DNA from: Apricaphanius iberus
Taxonomy: Eukaryota > Chordata > Actinopteri > Cyprinodontiformes > Aphaniidae
Assembly (NCBI GenBank): GCA_028564705.1
Contig: JAPXFQ010002671.1
Span: 434,001 to 498,000, forward strand
Length of the DNA stretch: 64,000 nt
Direction of reading: 5' to 3'
Of this stretch, positions 41,101 through 53,350 are shown one piece after another (position 1 is the first letter of the stretch; the number at the start of each line of letters is the position of its first letter). Position numbers and translations under genes: made by a program. The notes under the pieces are model-generated. The model saw only the letters and a list, made by a program, of their open reading frames with translations, was not told the DNA's origin and made no database searches.

Positions 41101-43805
41101 ACTGAAGTTTTAAACATGTAAGATTGTAGCATTATCAAACATATCCTTCCAAAAGTTAGCTGGATCTGCAGTTTCAGAGGATATTTCAGGCTGCATATCA
41201 TATGCAGCAGAAAGCTATAAGTGTATACTGGTTATATAGCATGGAACAAATATAGATTAACAGGAAACAATTCATCTCCACTCTATGCATCAGGGGAATT
41301 TCTTATCTACCGTAACCATTCTGTAAATTATATTACACAGACACTTATTGTTGGTTTGTAGGAGTCTAATGTAACATGCACCATTATTAAAGAATTTCTC
41401 CCTAACGACCTAACCAACCCGAACACTCTCGCCTTCATTTCAAACACACAGATGAGATGAGACCCCACTGAGCCAATGAGCTTCGACAAAAGTGACTTGA
41501 TTGCCAGGGATTTAACGTCAATGATCCTGGAATAACAAGGAGCATATTGTACCATCAGCACAGCCAGGTCTGTTCCAGGTTAGCAGGTGCTCAGATGCCT
41601 GGGCTCATTGATGAAGGTAATAATCTCATGCTACAGCAATACAGCTAAATAGGTGGCCATATGGAAGGAGAGGAATATAGTGCAGAAACGAAAGAGATCC
41701 ACACAGGATGACTGCATACCTTCTGAATTTTTATAATATAAACGTGTTGGTTGTTAAAAAAAACATTTTGAAGAATATAGTTCTGAAATATAATTTAGCT
41801 TTCAGCTTTTACATTTTTAAGGGCTACAAATGCAATCTTGTAAATCCAACGCTAAATAAAACACACCTTTCTCTAAATCGTAAGTGACTAGTTATAAATA
41901 TGCATTAGTGTCAGTGAGCTAGAAAAAGTTGTGAATGGTGCATTATTCCTATGCACTAGACAACATGAAGTAGGTCAAGACCCCCAGTTATTTATCATGA
42001 CTTATCAAACTATGTCTTGTTGTCTACCATGTAAATCTGAAAAAGTTTGATTGAGTAAAACCAAAATGAAGATCAGCCTCTCAGTTTCTTTTGTACTTTT
42101 TAAACTTAAATTTAGTCCAACCAGATATTCAGATACAAAGTTTTCCACAGTAAGGATCTGTGAGTGAGTTCGTGAGCAAGAAGATAACGTGTATCCGCTT
42201 TTAGAGCATCCACCATACTGATGTAAAGTCTGTGCTTCTTTAGAGTGGTTTGATAAGTATAGAGATCCTTAACTTGAGTTAAAGCATCAAAACAGTCATA
42301 CACTTATAAAACCACTTGAAGAATGTAAGGTAAGCAGAAAAAGGTAGCTAAAGACATAATGACATCAATAAAATATTAACATAGGAGTTTTAGTGAACAA
42401 TCATCATACTTTTGATCAAGCTTACTATATACACTTTTCTTTCAAGGCGTATCCGAAAGATTAGTAACATAGGTATTAGTGCAGAACTGAGGGTGAGGAA
42501 TTACATTTTATTTGATACTATCAATATCTGAATTATTTGAAATTATACATTAGATTACATTTTTTAAATTTTATCTGTGCATAGAAAGTTGTTGTGGGAA
42601 AAAATTGCTTCTTCCTTAAAAACAAAAAAGATGTTGTAGTCTATTACATGTTTTAGATATTTTATAAGTATATTGGCTAGATTACAAGACAAACCATGCA
42701 CCCAGAACAGTGCCATGATTGACCTTCCCCTCCACATCCTCCTGTTACTAATATAAAATGGTACATGGTAATCAAACACGATCTTCCACAGTCCCTACTT
42801 TGCAGTCTTGTTGTCTGGTCCCACAAGGTTAACCTTGTTATTCCTGCAATTTCTGTCCTACATTTTTTTTTAAACACGTACCCAAATGAAAATTAAAGCT
42901 ATTCTTGAACCACTTTGAGGAGAGACATGGCTGGGGTCTCTTTGTAAAGCAAACACTCTGAAATTTCTTCCAGACTTTTGATAATATGTCTGAGTGTTAT
43001 TGTTACCAACCAATATGACTTTTCATACACTAAAAAAAGATAATATTGGATGTCTGCCTATTTTTTAAAGAATACATGCTTTAAATTTGGTTTTATATTA
43101 AGGTGGTGACCTAAAAAAATACAGTTTTTCTAAAGTCTGAATAATTACTTTTATCCAAACCAAAAAAAATTATTACCTTTTTTCAAAGTACAAGTCAAAG
43201 GTTCACAAAATGTTGCCATTTACGCCCTTTCTATTTGCACGCTTTAGTCTCCACTGCATAAAAAACATCATCAGTCATTACTTTCTCTTTTCACATAAAC
43301 ATCCACGGCTTCCTTCCTTCTGAAGCAGTATGTCAGCTTTGCACCCTGTGCGTAAACATCTCATGTCTCCGTCTGGATACGGCATTTTCCCTTATGAGTT
43401 ACGCTGGAAAAACGCACGTTACCTAGGCATGTCATATTTCTTCAATTACATCATTTTGTTTGCTATTTGATGTGTCAAACATTAGAATTGCAGACTGTGA
43501 CTGATGGGTACTTACATGTAAAGGAGAAACGTTACTATCCATCAGCCATTGGCCATGCGATCAGACCGGAGGACAATACCCGAATGGTTTTTATTTTGTT
43601 TCTGGCACGCGTAGTAAGCTGCATTTTTTTTCTATCTCTTTGTAGTGGGGGGGGTATAGTGGGTCCATACAGTTATGATTGTATCCTTTATTGGCTGACA
43701 TAATTGTAATCGGAAGACTCTTAGCTTTGTAATGTTATAAAATATGCGTCGGTTCATAGAAATTAGAAACCAGAAATCGGGTGGAATTAGAGGTAAAAGT
43801 GGGTC
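38135..43805. other. gene-free region
   Basis: No gene or RNA gene recognised. A TAA/TAC-rich low-complexity stretch is at 39355-39415. The block 38500-38960 is transposon-free, carries a PBX-HOX-type TGATTGAT at 38638-38645 and has the texture of a conserved element. The block 40380-40970 is similar. Both are only candidates. Short frames resemble no known protein. Confidence 0.45.
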
Positions 43806-44387
43806 GGGTCTACCCTAGAAATCCAGAAGTCTCGCGAGAGCACAATTTGAATTGTCTCTGCAAGATGCTCTGGCATTGAGCAATGACGCACGTTACTGCA
43901 TTACGTGAGCAGCTCGGGGAACCAATCAAGTTGCTGTATCTGATGTAGACAGGCCAAAGGCTAACAAAGCTGATGACGACAGTGCTGCGAAATCTGGAAT
44001 CATTTGTTAAACATTGAAAGATGACTACAGATGAACGCCAGTTCTTTGAAATGGCTTTGGCCGCTACAACGAACGAGTTAGACTTGGTGGGTTCATCTAA
44101 AAGATTAAAAGAAAACCGCACTCAAATCATTTCTTTGCAAGAAGGACGTTTTTGTTGTTTTGCCGACTGAATACGCCAAGAGTTTAATCTACCAGTTAGC
44201 TCCGCTTGTAGCTCTGGATACGTCACACCGTGTATTGTTGTGATTGGTCGTGGCAATATCCAATTGCGTGCAGTGAGAATTTCAAATACATGGTTGGTTC
44301 CGCTCCTTGAGTTAGGCCCTTTTCATTACTTATTGTCAGACCCTTAATCTTAATAGATTAGGGTCTGGATTTTTCCAGGCTAGGTCA
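43806..44387. mobile_element. MITE of about 580 bp with imperfect terminal inverted repeats
   Basis: The left end GGTCTACCCTAGAAATCCAG, followed by AAGTCTCGCGAGAGC, pairs imperfectly with the reverse complement of the right end, CTGACCTAGCCTGGAAAAAT. The interior phrases (GATGCTCTGGCATTGAGCAA and a 103-codon minus-strand frame) belong to a fish repeat I recall. The family is not assigned with certainty. Confidence 0.65.
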
Positions 44388-46939
44388 GGCCAGGGTGAAG
44401 TGAGTATTTAAATCACTTCACTCTGTAAAGTGTAGGGAACAAGGTCATAGGGTGTCTGCTTGGGCACTCTGATGATCTCTACATGATATATTCCCTATGC
44501 ATTTACAAAGCTGTAACTAGTAATTAATTCTAATTGATTGCTCCAGTTTAACTGTGTATACTCTTTTTATTTTATGTTATATATATATATTTATTTATTT
44601 TTTTTACCTGGAAAGGGCTTCTGACATATTTCTTTTTTTAATTTCCTGGACTTATGGTTATGATTTTTGTGCCCTCTCTTTGCTGTGTTGTATTTTTTTT
44701 CTGTACATTTGTTCTAGTGATTTAATGTCTATGTTTGTCTCTTTCCCATGATGCTGCTGTTACATTAGTGTTTCTGTGTTTTGTTTTGTTTTTTCTGTGT
44801 GAGTGTTTCTATTTTCTTTCATGAATCCACAACTAATCCTAGCAGATGTCCACCCATACTAAGCTTGGTTCAACTTGAGCTTTCTTAGTATTAAAATAAC
44901 TAGTTCATTTTCCCCTGTTGGCTCCTGCATGCTCAGGATGAGCTACACAGTGAATGACTCCAAGTAATATATTAAGCTTCCTGAATTTGACTGTATTATA
45001 TTATTAATTTAGTTTAATTGAATTGTGTGAAACTAGATCTGCATTGTGATTGCATGTGAGTAAATTGGATAAATTTGAACTGAATTCAGACCCAAATGGA
45101 TTGTATATAATTGGAAATGAATTGAACTTTTTTTTTTCAAGAACCATGAGTCAATATTTACTTGAAATGGGACAACAAAACCCAAACTGAATTTTGAATT
45201 TCTTATTAATACTTAAAGATACTTGAATATTACTTACAAATGTTAAAAAGTGGAAGTATAAAGCGGCATCAAGTTCCAACAGCTTTTGAGACTGCCTCGT
45301 AATATATACATAATACACTTGTGTACATCTGACTTTTTTTTTGTCACCAGTAGCTACAGTATGTGTAGGTACATCTATGCAATTTGATGATTTCACAAAG
45401 CAGGGCAACGATTTCTGTGCCTTACTCTTCTGCCTGTCTGCCACAACCACCACCCATGATCTTAGTCAATGTTGCTAACCGCCTTGGGAGTTCAGATAAT
45501 GTTCCTTGGCTGGCAGAAGACAGGTTGATAGCTGTCAGCGATGGAAGCAAAATGGATGACAGGATTTTCTTGGGGCACCTCTAAGGCGCATTAGGAACCT
45601 CTGGATCCCTATCCCCAAACAGGGGATGAAGAATCATTTTGTCACAAAGGCACGGGGTCGCCTATCAATGTCTAATGCATGCCTTGATTAATCGTGGGGA
45701 TGAATCAACATTATGTCCTATTCAGGGAGATGCTTAATTGCCTCTGCCTTCCAACTCATCCATTGCTCTAATGATTGCATGTCTGCTTCTCTGGACACAT
45801 GCTCAGTCTGGCGGACCGTAGCTTAGCAGGACAGAAGCCCCTTAAACATCATTGCCAGCTGAGAGCTTACAGTGTTCAGGCGCGTCCGCCTCCACCTCCC
45901 CCTTCACTGAGAGTATATGGATAAATGAAAGCGGTTTCATCACCCATAAGCCCCATGTTTATATTCACAGCAGAACGTCTGCAAGTGTTAATGTATGTAG
46001 ATTTCATTTCTGATGAGTGATTATTTGACTGCTCATTTTGCCTGAGATTTATGGCACCCTCTCTATCTTCTGACTGCAGTGCCACTCTTATCTTTAATAA
46101 AAGAGATGAGGACATTAATCAGGTTTTGTTGGCGGCCCTTACTAAGACATTAAATGTATTGTATGGCGTACATAAACACGCTTCACGTCCTCCCCCCTTC
46201 CCTGCAGCCGAGAGAGTGAAGGAAGAAGGGTGAGATACAGAAAGAGGCAAGCAAAGAGGAAAAAACCCTCATTATATTTATCATAATTCCACATCTGCTG
46301 TTTTTGAAGCAATGTACCATGGGCCCATAAAGTGTATTACAACTGGGCATAAATTCAACTGATTTGTGGTTGGAGTAGCTAATTCCTTGAGTACAATTTA
46401 GAAAAACAAGCACTGAGCCCTGAAATTGCATTTCCATAAAGGCTTTAAATTACTGAGTACAGAATCAAGAACTTGCCTGATGTGCTGCGCATGGTGGCCG
46501 TGTTATAGGGGAAAGCAGCGTTCCCCTGACAGAGACAATAAAACCTGACATGAATAGCTCTACATTCAAACAAAATAAAAGAAGCGGAGATTAACTGGGA
46601 ACATGATCATCACCATCCTGTATCTCATTTACTCCATCCAAATATGAGAATATGTTTACTTCTTATACAAGATGGAATCTGTTTTTCCAAAAAAAAGGGT
46701 TTTCTCAAATCTGTTTTACCTCATTGCAAATTGCCCACTGCTTACTTATGCATTCTGGTTTTTATGTAATACAGCATAATGTTAAAACAAAGTCCAGAAA
46801 ATAAAAACTTAAATAGTTCTAAAGACAATTCTGATACTGAAGGCAACAGTGCTCTTTTCAGGTATCATGATCAACAAAAAGGACTTAATGCTTGTAGTTG
46901 TGATTTGCATTTATATACAACAATTCCCCGAAAAAAACA
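44388..46939. other. gene-free region with candidate regulatory block
   Basis: No gene recognised. A short TA run lies near 44576. The block about 45380-45880 is transposon-free and contains two MEIS-type half sites (CTGTCA at 45532-45537 and TGACAG at 45557-45562), so it may be a distal regulatory element. Conservation is untested. Confidence 0.4.
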
Positions 46940-46989
46940 ATAACGCTGATTCTTAATTCCCAACAGTAAAACATGGTGGATGACTAGAA

Positions 46990-47185
46990 AAGCCATCGGA
47001 ATGCACAGACATCCACCAAGGTAACCCACATCACCCCCAAAATCTAATCACTTCACCCTTGTCCTACTGTGGACATTTCCTGAAAATGTCATTATAATTT
47101 ATCTACAACTTTTTGAGTTATGTTGCTAACAGACAAACAAATAAACAAACACACACCCCCTTGGTGGAGGTAATTTGTAAGAGTT
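46990..47185 (+). mobile_element. retroposon-like repeat tail inserted in the Tc1 relic
   Basis: CTTTTTGAGTTATGTTGCTAA, the CAAACAAATAAACAAACACA run and CCTTGGTGGAGGTAATT form a tail familiar from fish non-LTR retroposons or their SINEs. The family is not assigned. Confidence 0.5.
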
Positions 47186-47205
47186 ACATAGGAATTTCGG
47201 ATTAA

Positions 47206-47575
47206 TGGTACGTTCAGACCACACACTTTGTCTACGTCAAGCAACGCTCCCAGCTTGCAAAGTACGTAGGCAGGCCTTTCTCTGCCGGATGTTTTAAACA
47301 CTAGCGGATCGTGATTGGATAAACATCATCGACTACAGTGAGACGCTCTGATTGGTTGGCGCACTGCATCAAGTGCGTCAAGTCCTTCAAGTCTGTCAAA
47401 AGTTCAGCGTTGCTTGCGTTTGCTACGTTGCCGCCTGAAACGCAAGTAATGCTTAAAAAGATGACGGAGCCAACGCACACAATGCACTACAGAGACTCTG
47501 ACGGACCCAACCATGGACTTTACATGTAACCTTGCCACAACTGATGCTGACATTTGGGATGGTGTGAATGCACCA
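47206..47575. mobile_element. 370-bp PIF/Harbinger-like MITE
   Basis: The ends TGGTACGTTCAGACCAC and, in reverse complement, TGGTGCATTCACACCAT are inverted repeats. TAA lies on both sides (47203-47205 and 47576-47578). The sequence just after it returns to Tc1 transposase (CTTGTTAGAG), so it inserted into or beside the Tc1 relic. Confidence 0.85.
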
Positions 47576-47632
47576 TAAGACTTGTTAGAGAACGCAGGAG
47601 ACTTTGTCTTCCAGCAGGATAATCACTCTTAA

Positions 47633-48797
47633 TGCCTGGTTCACACCAAGTGCAAATGCGGTCCGAACTCCATTCGGCCTCTGCAAAGAAAAATAAATAT
47701 GGAGTCCAGTCAGATCATTCTCACTGGCTGTGGTGTGGATACATAGGTGGAGCTCCACAAAATTTCCATCTGAAGTATTTTGTTTCTGAACACTGTATGC
47801 AGATTTCCATGAAGTTATAGAAACTATACACATGAGCCAGCCAGGAAGGGAGATGTGAGCCAGCAAGGTGGTTTTGGTTTATAACAACAATACAATACAA
47901 TAGTTAAATTGACCTAATGAACATTTGTTTATTGGTGACTCTTTGCGCATGCGTTGTTTCATGTTAGAACCTCCAATAGGGGGCAGCACTGACAACAACT
48001 GCACTTGAATGCAGTAGAAATATCAGGACATGTGCTCTGGAAGTTTTCTTTTCAGAAAAAGTAAAGAGACTGACAAGATCAGCTTTTGTAGGGTGAAGCT
48101 GAAAATATTCGAGTTAAAGAGACACTACCATTTGGGAAAATCTGCTAATTTTCCACCTCCCCTCAAGTTAAACAATTGAGTTTTACCTGCACGTTTTGTC
48201 ACGTTTTGTGTGCTTTAGCCACAATTGGGGTAGTCAGACTCAGAGAACGGCTGGATGAACAGGGGAAAGGTAAAACTCAATTGTTTAACTCAATGGGAGG
48301 TGGATAATGAGTAGATTTGGCCAAATGGTTGTGTGTTCCTTTAAACATTGTTCAATCTCCAAATCCATAAATATGTTTTTATATTTGCATTTGTGGTCTA
48401 AGAAATGTTATCCTGACCATTGTTTAAATAAAAAGTCAAATGATGCCAATGTGTTGTGAAATTATTTAGAAAATTAGGACAAAATAAAATTGATTAGTAT
48501 AAAAAGATTGAATTAAACCATAAAAAGTATTTTGATCCAATTTAGAATTTTAAATTGGCCCAGATATCATAATTAATTATTTCAAATTGACTCAATGAAA
48601 TTTTGAACATTAACCCAACTAGAAATGTTTCAATTTTTTTATGAATGTTTTATTAATTGGTTCTACAAGAAAAAGTTCATTATTTCAATTAACATTTTCT
48701 TGTTGAGCCAATTACAATATTTACATGTAAATGATCACGATACAAATTGTAGGTTAAGCCAATGTTAAATTTTTTTCAGTGTGTGAATCAGGCATAG
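47633..48797. mobile_element. about 1.16-kb element nested in the Tc1 relic
   Basis: The left end TGCCTGGTTCACACCAAGTG and the reverse complement of the right end, TGCCTGATTCACACACTGAA, are inverted repeats. They sit between two parts of the same Tc1 transposase (CAGGATAATCACTCTTAA on the left, the GTCAAAGTCCAG region on the right). It contains a smaller TTAA-flanked fold-back element and no intact gene. Left TAA and right TAG flanks suggest a decayed 3-bp duplication. Confidence 0.65.
48118..48340. mobile_element. 223-bp fold-back MITE flanked by TTAA
   Basis: Two arms of about 75 bases are inverted copies: AACAATTGAGTTTTACCT in one, AGGTAAAACTCAATTGTTTAA in the other strand sense. Both ends carry ACCATTTGG/CCAAATGGT. 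TTAA borders it on both sides (48114-48117 and 48341-48344), the target of piggyBac-type transposases. It lies inside the 1.16-kb element. Confidence 0.8.
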
Positions 48798-48862
48798 GTT
48801 AACATATGACCAGTTACATCAAAGCATTGAACAGCCTAGTCAAAGTCCAGACCAAAATCTAA

Positions 48863-49692
48863 AGCCTCGTTTCTACTGAGCTGAATTATGTGGATTGGTC
48901 CGATATCCCTTCTACAGTAGTCTGGTCGGTCCTGATGTATTCAGGAAAACGTTTCCACCGCCAGTTGGACTTTCACTGGGCGTAGGGTTGTAACACACAC
49001 TGGTGGAGCAAGAATAGTTGCTCAACAAAACATAACAAATAAGTCAAAATAGCAGCTCATGCTTAGGTTTTGGTTCCTTCTTTACATAAAAATGATTGCA
49101 GTGTTTATGAGTGTGCTCTGTGCATCAAAGAGAAACATATTCCACACATTATTATCTTAGTGTTCCTTACTTCTATACACAGAGTAGCAAATTTTTTTTT
49201 ACACATTTATTGCTTGTTGACAGATTCAGCTTCACTGTCGCCATTTTCTGAGCATCCACAACTGTTGTTGTGGCTTCTTCTGTTGTTTATATGCTACCCG
49301 AAGCCTAAAGCGTCAGCAATCAAAACAGAGGTAATTAAAAAACCTTTACTACTCTGTGTATAGAAGAAGCACTAAGATAATAGAAAGGAACCGAGATTGA
49401 ACATAACAAAGAGGATTAAAAAAACATTCAGTTTAAAATGAGGGGAGATGACACAACAGCACTGGTGTTCATGTTTCATGTTTGTCACAATGCCCCTATC
49501 AATGTTCTGTGTTGTGTGACGCCAGTAACTCAGCCCTAATAGTACCGTACCATTGTCCAATGGAGCTACACCTGAAGGGGGCAATTAATAGACTGGTATT
49601 GGTGCTGTACGGGCTGCTTATACCATGAAAACAGACAAAAAAGCAAATCGGACTTCACCAACCCGCAGCGTTCCACTCTGTGGAAACAAGGC
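48863..49692. mobile_element. 830-bp MITE, probably PIF/Harbinger-like
   Basis: The left end GCCTCGTTTCTACTGAG and, in reverse complement, GCCTTGTTTCCACAGAG from the right end are inverted repeats. The left flank is TAA and the right is close to TAG. It separates the QSPD region of the Tc1 relic from that copy's 3' end. A 97-codon frame inside shows no known domain. Confidence 0.7.
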
Positions 49693-49843
49693 GTAGACAT
49701 CTGCAGGAGGACTGTAATTGTAGTCAGGTGGTTTGACTAAGGGGTCTGATCAAAACAAACTGTGTTTTCTTGTGTTTTTACTTCTTTAACCAAAATGTTG
49801 GAAAAATCAGATTTTTTCCCCCACTTTAGAACTTTGAGCTATT

Positions 49844-50621
49844 AAGGGCAGAGTATACGATTTTATTTTAAAACACTTTTTTAAAACTGCAATAAATGCT
49901 CTTCATATACCATTGGCAACCTATAAGTTAGGAGTTCTGAAACTTGAGTGATTAATTTTCATTCTTTCTACAGTGAGAAACCCTGGGAAAACCTCATCCA
50001 ATCAACTTCCACGGTCCTTCCAGGATAAGAGGCTTGTAAGCAAAGCTTCCGTGTTCCAGCACCTCCCCATCTGCGTTTCCCCTTCGTGTCCACGCAGCGC
50101 TCGTTCCTGTAAACAGGTAGTGAGCTTGTGCTACCTTGTCGCGCCAACAGATAAATTGATTGTGCCAGCTGCATTAGCTGATGTCTTTGTTTGGTGAAGC
50201 ATTTAGTTCGAAGTTAGTGCAGATTAGCTTCCCAAAATGAATCGAAAACGCAAAGCTGTTGTGGAAATAGCAATGAGAAAGAAGAAAGTGTGCCAAAAGC
50301 CGTATCTGCACTGGAGCTGCTGCATTTACATGGTGGCATCAACTCAAGGAAGCTAACGGCTTGCTAACCGATGCGTTTGTTGCTGATTTTCTCTTGGACA
50401 GGTAAGATCATGTTACATTTTGTGACTTTGGTTGAAATGGCTTGTGTCAGTGAAGCTGGAGAATGCGACTGTGGCGGAGACCTAACTAGACCATGCTGGC
50501 TGTGCGTGCCTGTGTTATTGAGGCGTGGCTTAGAGGGAGAGGATGAAACAAGGGGCGGGATTTTTTATTTTGTAATAACGCCCTCTTGAGAAGTGCTCCC
50601 ACAATCGTATACCCTGCCTCT
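49844..50621. mobile_element. 778-bp MITE with terminal inverted repeats
   Basis: The left end AGGGCAGAGTATACGATT and the reverse complement of the right end, AGAGGCAGGGTATACGATT, match almost fully over 18 bases. The interior is more GC-rich than the flanks and holds short frames, including one starting MNRKRKAVVEIAMRKKK at 50237. It has no recognisable transposase. Confidence 0.75.
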
Positions 50622-52989
50622 AACGTGACAAAACATGCAAGATTCCAGTAATTTGAATACTTTTCAAATACAAGGAAATATACTTAGGTACAAGAACAAA
50701 GAAAACATATTTACACCTCGGTTTATTCAAAAATTACCAAGAATACTTTAGTAGTTTAACTGACTTTTGGAGTTGAGAATAGTTGCTTAGCATATCAATA
50801 AAAACCAACCACCTGCAGTTTATACAAAACCCTATTTTATCATCTTCCTGACTCCCAGAGCCACATTGACTCATTTTTATTTAATATTTTATGCTATTCT
50901 TCCTATCTTTCCCTCTTGCACTCCCATCCCATCACCTCCTCTATCCACCTTTGTTGTCTCTCACCTCCCAACTGTCTTCCACAGTCATTTGGGATCTCTT
51001 GTGAACAAGATTTTCATATCAGGTAAATGAATATCTTTATCACAGAGGCGGGAACTGGGATGTTCAGGGAGCTTGAGAGAATAATCACACAGAGCAAACA
51101 GTCTAGAGGGAAACAGAGAGGCACTCAGTAATAACAAGCTCTCTCGGTCTCTCACGCCACTCTATGTTTACATCTAAACGGCTTCACTCGCTGTGGTGGA
51201 TGCTGAGGGACTGACGCCTTTGCTGTGTCTTACTGTGGACCTAAAATGAGAGTTATAGCAATTAACAGATCAGAAGTTCAAGTCTTTTTTTGCTGTAATT
51301 GAGATATCTTGACCAGGGCTGTGCAGAGACCTTTAGAGGGGCAGGTGCTCAAAGTTAAAAAGAGGCATAAAAAGAAATTTTTTAAAACGGCTTACAACAT
51401 ATCTTATAGTATACCGTGTTGATTGACAGTAACCAATATTCATTAAGAACCAAATTATTAATCGCAAGATAATATATCAACTTCAGGTAGGGACCATGCA
51501 AAGTGCATTATGGATTTGTTTAACCTAATGGTGTTTTTCACTAATTAAATCCTAGAAATACAGAATGTTTAACCACCACAGCAACTCACCTAGAGACAGC
51601 TTTAAAGATCAAACCAGGTCAGAGAGGCTAACTCTACTTTTTATACTAGTGGCTGTCCATATTTCCTGTTGTTTATGTTACATTTTTGATGTGAACTGCT
51701 AAGCACTGAGAACACGCCTGCTGACTTTAAGTGACAGGAGCAGGGACTGAACCGAAAGTCAGCTGTATATGAGCTTTGAGGCTTGTGCCTCAGGTGAAAG
51801 TCATGGTACAATTTTCTTTATATCGAAGTGATGGAGGCTGACTGAATCAGAGTGGAGGGACCAACTGAGGCTGCGTAATTTTTTTTCTCCCAGCCTGTAT
51901 TGCACCAAGCATTTTGTTCAGATCTGAAGCTGCCTAATAAACTGGATATCTGTAGATTTCCCTGCAGCCAAACCACAAACAATCTGTGTTTGTGTCTGTT
52001 TGGTTATTTATTACTAAATAAATAAACAAGGTTTTATGTAACTTCAAAATCAGGATTATATTTTCCTTATCAAACAGACCTATTTTGAGAAGACTTGAGA
52101 AGAAGACAGTATATATAGAGAAATCTAGTAGCAAAAGACACTGTATATAGTAATCTAAAATCCTTTAGCTATCATCGTATACACCGAACCCTCACAGCCG
52201 AAGAGTGGAGTGGAGGCAGAGGCACAATGGACATTAGTTAATGGCTATCACGTGATTGAAAGAAGCCATATAATTTTATTTAGCTAAATTGTCATTAAAT
52301 AGTTACAAATAGTTAAATTTTGATGTTGATGGGGACAGGCAGGCCTTTACACGCATGCACACTCATAAATAAATAAATAAATACAATTCCAAAAAAGGGC
52401 ACTTGGGCCATCATGGAGGAAAGGGGCAGGTGCACAACCTGTGTTCTATGCCACTCAATTATTCTGCAATTGAAAATAAACTGTAGATATTGGCAATTCT
52501 GCAATAAAAACATTCATCTTTTCAGGAAAAAGAAATCCAGCCCTCAAAGCTTGTTTTTTGTTGGCATCGTCATGATGGTGCTGTTTCTGATTATTTATTT
52601 TCATTCATTATGCCTCAACAACTTCTGCACCAATTGCAAATAAATTTTATGTAGACATTCATGGTTCCCTAGAGAAAGCCATTATTATTCACCAGTCTGG
52701 CTAAGAGTTTCCTTGGAAAGGTACTAAAAGGGTGTGGAGTCCAGCCGTTATAAGATGTAAATAAAATATATTGTCTCACTAACATTTATACAACATCGTC
52801 CTGACTTGACAGTAATTTACATGTAAAAAATACAAATGTCACAGCAAAGGTGTAAAACTCTGGATAGTCCTTATAACAAAGTTCTTAAAACACTGTTGTA
52901 AATGCATTAACTATTTATGTTCTGTTGGTATACATTAATTGAATCAGTTTACAGTCTTACAAAAACAACAACAACAAAAACAACAACAA
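50622..52989. other. gene-free region
   Basis: No gene recognised. It holds an exact TGATTGACAG site at 51420-51429, a short AAAT repeat near 52365-52385 and AT-rich DNA. 51000-51250 and 51640-51900 are candidate single-copy regulatory DNA by appearance only. Confidence 0.4.
51420..51429 (+). promoter_or_regulatory. second exact PBX-MEIS composite motif TGATTGACAG
   Basis: Same 10-bp consensus as in the meis2 promoter, here about 32.7 kb upstream in gene-free DNA, followed by a CCAAT and ATTA-rich sequence. A chance 10-mer match in 64 kb on two strands is possible but not frequent. Confidence 0.35.
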
Positions 52990-53350
52990 ACTTAAATAAA
53001 CGTTTGAGGAATTTTTATGTGAGAAACAAGCGCAAATTGCAGTATAAGTGTAAAGTGTAAGAAAGAAGGATAATAATCAATGAGAATGGCACAACTGCAA
53101 ATAGGCCAAAGTATAGCAGTCCTGAATTTGCAGACTTGACAACAGGGCATTAATTCAGGGAAATAACCAGGAGTATCTCTAAAAAAACTGCAAATATCCA
53201 CATCTCTGGTGAGAGAATCACCTGAAAACATCATCCCCACTAAGAACCAACATGATGGCAGCATCATGCTCTGGGGATTGTTCTCTCGAGCAGGGAAAAG
53301 CAACTTATTCAGGATTAAACAAAACATAGGGCAATACGGAAACTGAGACT
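52990..53350 (+). mobile_element. Tc1-like transposase relic
   Basis: Plus-strand pieces in order: GGCACAACTGCAAATAGGCC, a CATCCCCACTAAGAACCA stretch and AACATGATGGCAGCATCATG followed by CTCTGGGGATTG (the GGSIMLWG motif). Frame broken throughout. Confidence 0.75.

Larger units (their letters stand above)
46940..49770 (+). mobile_element. old Tc1-like transposon broken by several later insertions
   Basis: Pieces of one plus-strand Tc1 transposase lie in the correct order. They are AAACATGGTGGATG (near 46970), CTTGTTAGAG with CTTTGTCTTCCAGCAGGATA (47581-47632), GCCTAGTCAAAGTCCAGACC (48834-48853) and a terminal part with CTGTAATTGTAGTCAGGTGG (49710-49770). Between them sit a retroposon-like tail, a 370-bp MITE, a 1.16-kb element (itself carrying a fold-back element) and an 830-bp element. 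The transposase is dead. Confidence 0.75.
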
